Source: a bacterium (lineage in GTDB: Bacteria; Vulcanimicrobiota; Xenobia; Xenobiales; Xenobiaceae). From it: a stretch of 11,863 nucleotides of DNA. The notes under the pieces are model-generated. The model ran no database searches and had not been told where the DNA came from. It was given only the letters and a program-made list of their open reading frames with translations. A program made the translations under genes and the position numbers. The stretch is from NCBI GenBank assembly GCA_022839105.1, contig JALHDH010000098.1, positions 1 to 11,863 of the forward strand. Reading direction: 5' to 3'. This document shows positions 7,326 to 11,863 of this stretch, in pieces. Each line of letters starts with the position of its first letter. Within the stretch, counting starts at the first letter, position 1.

Positions 7326-7331
7326 GGATTG

Positions 7332-8213
7332 ATGTTCAAGAAGAACGGCTTTCGCGACGGGATTCCGGGAGAACACGACCCCTGGAAGAGACTGGACCGC
7401 GAGACCCCCGCCTTCCGCCTGGCCCAGGAACCGATCTTCAACCTCTCCGACTCGGAAGAAGAGTTCCTCGAGATGCTTCGCGAGGGGGGCCTGGACTTCG
7501 ACATCCTTCCCCGACCCGATCCGACCGGCTTCGTCTCTTTGTCGGTCCGCCTGGACCGGGCCACCCAGCGCGTGGAGGTCGAGGTCGACCGGGGCAGCCC
7601 GCGGACCTGCTCGTTCCTGACCCGACGCAACGCCTTCGCCGAATCCCTCAAGGGCTGGCTGGATCGCATCCTGGGCAGCGAGCGCTTCGATGCCCGACGC
7701 TACGCGGCCTCACGCCGCTACGTCTGGTATGCCTATATCCTGCCGACACACCTGTCCGCCGCGGACCCGCCCTCGGTCGAGTCCTGCCTGCGCCGGAGCC
7801 TGTTCAACTTCGACGCCAAGGAACGCCACTTCCTGGGCCTCCTGGAGAAGGCCCTGACCGAGCCCGATCCCTCCTGCCCCCTGCGGATCCAGGTCTATCC
7901 CCGGGAGACGCCCTCCGGTGGACTGGAACTGATGGTCTGTCAGGGTGAAAGGCGTCAGCCGGCCCGGGTCTTCGTCAAGGGATTCTACCCCGCGACCTAC
8001 CAGGTGATCACCGAGAACACCCCGACCGGATGGCTGCTGAAACAGGTCGTGGACCGGACCGTCGGCAGCGAGCACCTCGACCGGGAATCCAGCCGCCTCA
8101 AGGGCCGCCATCTCTCCTTGATCTACGGAGTCCGCCACCCGAAGGATGTCCTGGAGCAGTTCGAGAGTTCCTCCACCTCGGCTTCTTCGACCTGGAAGAC
8201 CCAGGATTCCTGA
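7332..8213 (+). CDS. Conserved-looking protein of unknown family
   Basis: A 293-residue soluble protein, with no signal peptide or membrane segment and no motif that I recognise. It is rich in charged and aromatic residues, with alternating polar/hydrophobic stretches suggestive of a mixed alpha/beta fold; KGFYPATYQVITENTPTGW at about 216-234 and the RHLSLIYGVRHP segment at about 257-268 look like ordered core. It contains four scattered cysteines and no paired Cys or His motif. The ATG at 7332 coincides with the predicted transcription start, so translation is probably leaderless; an in-frame TTG at 7329 is a less likely start. The gene stands alone on this strand. Its last 91 nt lie antisense to the end of the exported-protein gene on the other strand, and its Ser/Thr-rich final 15 residues look like a tail. 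Codon use is like the neighbours, so it appears to be a real gene. Confidence 0.75.
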   Translation: MFKKNGFRDGIPGEHDPWKRLDRETPAFRLAQEPIFNLSDSEEEFLEMLREGGLDFDILPRPDPTGFVSLSVRLDRATQRVEVEVDRGSPRTCSFLTRRNAFAESLKGWLDRILGSERFDARRYAASRRYVWYAYILPTHLSAADPPSVESCLRRSLFNFDAKERHFLGLLEKALTEPDPSCPLRIQVYPRETPSGGLELMVCQGERRQPARVFVKGFYPATYQVITENTPTGWLLKQVVDRTVGSEHLDRESSRLKGRHLSLIYGVRHPKDVLEQFESSSTSASSTWKTQDS

Positions 8214-9253
8214 GTCCGGTTCCCCGCCGTGTCCTCCAGGCTCACCCGCACCCGGTGGAGCCCTGCGGGGAGCTCCGTCGGAGGCTCATACCAGACCAGA
8301 TCGACGCGCCGGATCACCCCGGTCCGGATCTCCCGACCGTCCAGCCAGAGCCGGATCCGGGAGGGTTCCACCGAGGCTCCCGGGGACTCGAGCCGGACGA
8401 AGATCGGCGCCCGCCCCCAGGCCCTCCCCCGAGGCCCGAACTGCAGGATCCCGGGTGGAGAAGGGGCCAGGCTCAAGACGGGTCCGACCCGGATCGAAGA
8501 GGTCCCACCCGACGAAAGGAACCGCCCCAGGACGAAGGTCCTCGGGGCATCCAGGCCCGGGGGGACCACCAGTCGGGCCCGGTACAGCCCGGGTTCCACC
8601 TCCCGGGCCGGAAGACCCTGGACCACGCCGGCCACGTCGAAGGCCGCCAGCCCGCCTCGGGGAGCGCGCAGGGCCAGGTGCAGCACCTCCTTGGCCCTCA
8701 AGGGGCGGGAAGGGACCTCCTCGAGCGGATCCAGGCCGGCCCGGACCGCCAGGACCTCGGAGTGCTCGTGCTCGCCCTCCGGGTCGTTCGGGTCCACCAC
8801 CTCCAGCCTCCAGACCTGACCGGTGACCGGGTCCAGGCGAGCCAGGGCCACCCGGCCACGGGGCAGATCCTCCAGGCGGCAGGGCCTTCCGTTCAGCAGT
8901 ACTTCCGACCTGGAAGAAAGGGAGAGGTTCTCGGGGCCCAGCAGCAGCTCTCCGTGGCGGGCATCCAGGAACTCTCCCCGGACCAGGCGCGTCCGGATTC
9001 GCAGCTTGCCCGCCTCCAGGCCCAGCACCCGGTCCCCCGGAGAGATCAGCTCCCAAGGCACGGGAACCTGCCCTCCAGAATGCACCAGGAATACGGCGCG
9101 AACCCGGGCCAGGGGGATCTCCTGCCCGGAGTCCAGGAGGATCCGATCGGGAAGGATCTCCACGACCAGGGCCCCGCCGGAAGAACCGCCAGCGGGCACG
9201 CAGGTCAGGAGGAAGACCAGCAGGAGCGCCCCCAGACGCCCCCGGAGGCTCAC
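8123..9253 (-). CDS. Exported multidomain beta protein with C-terminal Ig-like domain
   Basis: A 376-residue protein with a short basic start (MSLRGR), a hydrophobic core (LGALLLVFLLT) and probable cleavage around residues 22-25. Three regions can be seen. Residues about 27-150 hold short beta repeats of the type found in DUF5666-like domains (ILPDRILLDSGQEIPL and a second unit ending in VWRLEVV). Residues about 180-260 resemble a small domain with the pattern GGLAAFDVAGVVQGLP, EVEPGLYRARLVVP and GRFLSSGG, seen in secreted bacterial proteins. Residues about 280-358 are an Ig-like domain with RLWLDGREI, YEPPTELPAGLHRVRV and DTAGNRTQESWVFQV. No enzyme motif is present, so binding or structural roles are most likely. 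The GTG start shares GTGA with the pyrG stop; GGGAGG sits directly against it, so initiation probably relies on coupling. The last 91 nt overlap the convergent gene. A lipobox is not convincing. Confidence 0.8.
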   Translation of the reverse strand: MSLRGRLGALLLVFLLTCVPAGGSSGGALVVEILPDRILLDSGQEIPLARVRAVFLVHSGGQVPVPWELISPGDRVLGLEAGKLRIRTRLVRGEFLDARHGELLLGPENLSLSSRSEVLLNGRPCRLEDLPRGRVALARLDPVTGQVWRLEVVDPNDPEGEHEHSEVLAVRAGLDPLEEVPSRPLRAKEVLHLALRAPRGGLAAFDVAGVVQGLPAREVEPGLYRARLVVPPGLDAPRTFVLGRFLSSGGTSSIRVGPVLSLAPSPPGILQFGPRGRAWGRAPIFVRLESPGASVEPSRIRLWLDGREIRTGVIRRVDLVWYEPPTELPAGLHRVRVSLEDTAGNRTQESWVFQVEEAEVEELSNCSRTSFGWRTP

Positions 9254-10860
9254 CCTCCCGAAGCCGCCACCGCCGCGGCCACGAAGTCGCGGAAGAGCGG
9301 ATGGGCCCGGCAGGGACGGGAGCGGTACTCGGGATGGAACTGGCAGGCCACGAACCAGGGGTGGTCGCGCAGTTCGACGATCTCGACCAGGTTCCGGTCG
9401 GGATTGATGCCGCTGATCACCAGCCCGGCATCCTCCAGGTCCATCCGATAGCGGTTGTTGAACTCGAAACGGTGGCGGTGGCGCTCGCCCACCTCGAGCT
9501 GCCCGTAGGCCTGGAAGGCGCGGGTCCGGCGGCGAAGCCGACAGGTATAGACCCCCAGGCGCATGGTCCCGCCCATCTTGCGGATGCCCTTCTGCTCGGC
9601 CATCTCGGCGATGACCGGATAGGGGCTCTCGGGGTCCACCTCGGTCGAGTTCGCTCCGGCCCACCCGCAGACGTTGCGGGCGAACTCCACCACGGCCCAC
9701 TGCAGCCCGTAGCAGATCCCCAGGAAGGGAATCCCGGAGGTTCGCGCGTGCTGGATGGCCAGGATCTTCCCCTCGACCCCTCTCGAGCCGAAACCGCCGG
9801 GGACCAGGATGCCGTGGGCTCCCGAGAGGAGCTCGACCCCTTCGCGAGCCAGGTTCTCGGCATCCAGGCGGACGATCTCCACCCCCGCGCCATTGGCGAT
9901 CCCGGCATGCTCGAGGGCCTCGGCCAGCGACAGATAGGCATCCTTGATCTCGATGTACTTGCCGACCACGCAGATCCGGACCTGCCGGGCCGGCTTCTTG
10001 ATCTTCTTGACCAGGTCTTGCCAGTTGGCCAGGTCGGGCTTGCGCGTCTCCAGGCCCAGACGCTGCGAGACGAAATCCGCCAGGCCCTGCTTCTCCAGGC
10101 GCAGCGGGACCTCGTAGATGGTGGACACGTCGCGGCTCTCGAAGACGGCCTTGGCCGAGACATCGCAGAACAGGGCGATCTTCTCGATCATGTCCGGCGT
10201 CAGGCTCTTCTCGGTGCGGCAGATGATCACGTCGGGCTGGATCCCGATCGAGCGAAGCTCCTTCACCGAATGCTGGGTGGGCTTGGTCTTCATCTCGCCT
10301 GCCGCCCCCAGGTGGGGAACCAGCGTCACGTGGACGTACAGGACCCGCTCGGGGGGGACGTCGTTCTTGAACTGGCGGATGGCCTCCAGGAAGGGCAGGC
10401 CCTCGATGTCGCCCACGGTGCCGCCCACCTCGACGAGGGCCACGTCGGCCAGGCTCTCCTCGGCCACCTTGCGGACCGAGGCCTTGATCTGATCGGTGAT
10501 GTGCGGGATCACCTGGACGGTGGCTCCCAGATAATCCCCACGCCGCTCGCGCTCGATCACCGTGCCGTAGATCCGGCCCGTGGTGACGTTGTTCTCGCGG
10601 CCCAGGTTCTCGTCGATGAAGCGCTCGTAGTGGCCCAGATCCAGATCCGTCTCGGCGCCATCGTCGGTGACGAAGACCTCGCCGTGCTGGTAGGGGTTCA
10701 TGGTTCCGGCATCGACGTTGACGTAGGGGTCCAGCTTCTGGATGGTGACCTTGAAGCCCCGGCTCTTGAGCAGGGTGCCCAGGGAGGCCGCCACGATGCC
10801 CTTGCCGATGGACGAGACCACGCCCCCGGTCACGAAGATGTAGCGGGTCTTCTCGCTCAT
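9250..10860 (-). CDS. pyrG: CTP synthase (glutamine hydrolysing)
   Basis: Converts UTP, ATP and glutamine to CTP in the cytoplasm, the last step of de novo pyrimidine nucleotide synthesis. The 536 residues match the usual length. The N-terminal synthetase half has the nucleotide-binding GGVVSSIGKG near residue 12, DPYVNVDAGTMNP, GTVGDIEGLPF and KTKPTQHSVKELRSIGIQPD. The C-terminal glutaminase half has PGGFGSRG, the nucleophile Cys383 in LGICYGLQ (the usual form is LGICLGMQ), GTMRLG, and the catalytic pair His509 and Glu511 in QFHPEY. The enzyme appears complete. The ATG start shares ATGA with the stop of the upstream hydrolase gene, and the stop shares GTGA with the exported-protein gene downstream, so three genes are translated in tight sequence. 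No pyrimidine-sensitive leader is visible, and none would be expected inside an operon. Confidence 0.98.
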   Translation of the reverse strand: MSEKTRYIFVTGGVVSSIGKGIVAASLGTLLKSRGFKVTIQKLDPYVNVDAGTMNPYQHGEVFVTDDGAETDLDLGHYERFIDENLGRENNVTTGRIYGTVIERERRGDYLGATVQVIPHITDQIKASVRKVAEESLADVALVEVGGTVGDIEGLPFLEAIRQFKNDVPPERVLYVHVTLVPHLGAAGEMKTKPTQHSVKELRSIGIQPDVIICRTEKSLTPDMIEKIALFCDVSAKAVFESRDVSTIYEVPLRLEKQGLADFVSQRLGLETRKPDLANWQDLVKKIKKPARQVRICVVGKYIEIKDAYLSLAEALEHAGIANGAGVEIVRLDAENLAREGVELLSGAHGILVPGGFGSRGVEGKILAIQHARTSGIPFLGICYGLQWAVVEFARNVCGWAGANSTEVDPESPYPVIAEMAEQKGIRKMGGTMRLGVYTCRLRRRTRAFQAYGQLEVGERHRHRFEFNNRYRMDLEDAGLVISGINPDRNLVEIVELRDHPWFVACQFHPEYRSRPCRAHPLFRDFVAAAVAASGG

Positions 10861-11531
10861 GCCCTGAGCAGGATGATCGTGGTCTGCATCGGGAGCTTGG
10901 ACTGGTCGACCTCATAGGCCGTGGTGGCCTGATCCTCGACCCGGGCCATGCGCGAGAGGAAGGCCTCCAGGGGGGAGTCGCAAAGGGCCAGATCCTCCAG
11001 GCCAGGGCTCTGGTAGTGCATCGGGAAGACCAGGTTCGGGTTCAACTGGTTGATCACCAGACCGGCCTCGGCCGGCCCCAGGGTGGACTTGCCTCCGACC
11101 GGCAGGAAGAGGACGTCGGCCTTGCCCAGTTGCTGGACCTGCGGATCGGTCAAAAGATGCCCCAGGTCACCCAGGTGGACGAAGTGGACGCCATCCCAGA
11201 AGAAGTGCCAGACCGTGTTGGGTCCCCGACGTCGCCCGCCGAAGTTGTCGTGGAAGGTCGGCAGGCCCATGAACTTGAGGGTCTCGCCGGTGCGCTTGAC
11301 GGGGACCTCGTGCTCGACCGGGAAATCCGCGGTGCGCTTGACCACCACGGGCGTGCCCTGAACCCGGCGGATGGCGTTGTGGTCGCGGTGCTCGTGAGAG
11401 ACCACCACGACGTCGGCCTCCAGGTTGGGGAAGTTGAAGGGCATGTAATCCGAATAGGGGTCGATCACGACCGCCGCCCCCTTCGGGGAGGTGAGGTAGA
11501 AGCTCGAGTGACCGAGATAGCGAATGATCAT
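10857..11531 (-). CDS. UlaG-like metallo-beta-lactamase-fold hydrolase
   Basis: A 224-residue cytoplasmic protein of the metallo-beta-lactamase fold, in the UlaG-like (COG2220) branch. It opens with MIIRYLGHSSF, typical of that branch. Metal ligands seen: H46-x-H48-x-D50-H51 in SHEHRDH, H94 in FHDNFGG, D122 in HLGDLGH and H172 in FPMHYQ. All expected ligand positions are filled, so it should bind two metal ions. Members hydrolyse varied phosphodiester or lactone-type substrates, and many have no known substrate; nothing here shows which. The ATG is preceded by GGAGAAG about 11 nt upstream. The gene lies 46 nt after a small conserved protein and overlaps pyrG by ATGA, so it is likely cotranscribed with both. 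A link to nucleotide metabolism is possible but unproven. Confidence 0.88.
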   Translation of the reverse strand: MIIRYLGHSSFYLTSPKGAAVVIDPYSDYMPFNFPNLEADVVVVSHEHRDHNAIRRVQGTPVVVKRTADFPVEHEVPVKRTGETLKFMGLPTFHDNFGGRRRGPNTVWHFFWDGVHFVHLGDLGHLLTDPQVQQLGKADVLFLPVGGKSTLGPAEAGLVINQLNPNLVFPMHYQSPGLEDLALCDSPLEAFLSRMARVEDQATTAYEVDQSKLPMQTTIILLRA

Positions 11532-11577
11532 GTCCAGGTCTTCTCCGGGCGGTTCTGCAATTCTTCGGAAACAGGAC

Positions 11578-11826
11578 TCAGCGGGCCGAAACAGGAGCGA
11601 CCATCACGACCAGTTCCTTGTTGACCGCGATGAAGTCCAGCGTGTCCAGAGGTTGGTCCCCCCGGTTGTCATACACGGTGACGTTGGTGAGGGGGATGAA
11701 GTCGCGTTCCTTGTTGATCTCGTCCAGAAGCCTGCCGCCCGGAACCACGTGCATCTCGCCTTCAAAGCGGAACGTGGTGGTCAGGAGGATCACGGGGACC
11801 TTCTCCTTCACCGCCCTGACTGCCAT
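11578..11826 (-). CDS. Small conserved protein of unknown function
   Basis: An 82-residue protein without signal peptide or membrane segment. The pattern is a strand-rich small domain: VPVILLTTTFRFEGEMHV, then GGRLLDEINKERDFIPLTNVTVYD, then a hydrophobic C-terminal strand (LDFIAVNKELVVMVAPV). I recall similar small proteins with the GGRL-D-N pattern followed by F-PLT-V in several bacterial phyla; they have no assigned function. The ATG at 11826 has an excellent ribosome binding site, AGGAGG at 11839-11834 with 7 nt spacing. The first gene seen in the minus-strand pyrG unit, it is followed 46 nt later by the hydrolase gene. No promoter is visible in the 37 bases before the window edge, so transcription may begin further upstream. 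Confidence 0.8.
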   Translation of the reverse strand: MAVRAVKEKVPVILLTTTFRFEGEMHVVPGGRLLDEINKERDFIPLTNVTVYDNRGDQPLDTLDFIAVNKELVVMVAPVSAR

Positions 11827-11833
11827 CTCGCCA

Positions 11834-11839
11834 CCTCCT
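11834..11839 (-). promoter_or_regulatory. Strong ribosome binding site of the 82-residue protein
   Basis: AGGAGG with 7 nt before ATG is the best Shine-Dalgarno in the window. It suggests this small protein is translated well, unlike the coupled genes downstream, whose sites are weak or badly spaced. Confidence 0.7.
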
Positions 11840-11863
11840 GCTCCAGGGTCCGCCGATGGGCTG

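Noticed and set aside
9180..9253. Lipoprotein signal in the exported protein at 8123-9253
   Set aside because: The cysteine in LLTCVP is preceded by Thr, not Gly, Ala or Ser as in a normal lipobox, so ordinary signal peptidase cleavage seems likelier.
9254..10915. Upstream extension of the exported-protein frame through the pyrG region
   Set aside because: That part is an out-of-frame reading of pyrG with low-complexity composition. The GTG at 9253 directly precedes the signal peptide.
9301..10917. A 538-codon plus-strand frame opposite pyrG
   Set aside because: Antisense shadow of a complete CTP synthase gene; it has no motif of its own.
11532..11577. Possible internal promoter or terminator between the small protein and hydrolase genes
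   Set aside because: No convincing -10 element, hairpin or T tract in these 46 bases; cotranscription is simpler.
1..11863. Mobile element, CRISPR, tRNA, rRNA or phage defence system
   Set aside because: No transposase or integrase motifs, no spaced direct repeats, no cloverleaf and no defence-gene motifs were seen; base composition is uniform throughout.

Overview
The window is a tightly packed, high-GC bacterial chromosome segment with ten protein-coding genes. It has no tRNA, rRNA, CRISPR array or insertion sequence that I can see. Neighbouring genes overlap or nearly touch, several starts are GTG or TTG, and only one gap (7258-7331) looks like a promoter region. The CTP synthase and ferredoxin-type 2-oxoacid oxidoreductase are ordinary bacterial housekeeping genes. 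The rest are membrane, signalling or exported proteins of poorly described families. The sequence does not identify the phylum. The mix suggests an uncultured lineage with an Sec-type export route and c-di-GMP signalling, and the exported-protein style resembles what I recall from Armatimonadota/Eremiobacterota-type genomes, but this is a guess.

Layout. (1) Positions 2-3493, plus strand: korA (probably cut by the left edge), korB, a zinc-ribbon/RDD membrane protein and a PrsW-type membrane protease with C-terminal zinc ribbons. Junctions are an 11-nt overlap, a 6-nt gap and a 4-nt TTGA overlap, so this reads as one operon. (2) Positions 3519-7257, minus strand: an exported protein of unknown function followed by a large membrane GAF-GAF-GGDEF diguanylate cyclase whose start lies inside the end of the exported-protein gene. 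This unit converges on the first operon across a short gap holding a hairpin. (3) Positions 7258-7331: a compact divergent promoter region in which two extended -10 elements lie in the arms of a perfect 11-bp inverted repeat. (4) Positions 7332-8213, plus strand: a protein of unknown family, probably translated from a leaderless mRNA. (5) Positions 8123-11826, minus strand: a small conserved protein, an UlaG-like metallo-hydrolase, pyrG and an exported multidomain beta protein, joined by a 46-nt gap, an ATGA overlap and a GTGA overlap. The last gene overlaps the 3' end of the gene in (4) by 91 nt on the opposite strand.

How they may work together. KorAB would interconvert 2-oxoacids and acyl-CoA with ferredoxin. 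The two zinc-ribbon membrane proteins behind it are not obviously metabolic, and their shared architecture suggests they act together. The exported protein and the cyclase are coupled in translation and could form an envelope-sensing c-di-GMP module. PyrG makes CTP, and its operon partners have no clear link to that reaction. The most interesting items are the paired zinc-ribbon RDD/PrsW proteins, the exported-protein/cyclase pair, the palindromic divergent promoter with a predicted leaderless transcript, and the long antisense gene overlap.
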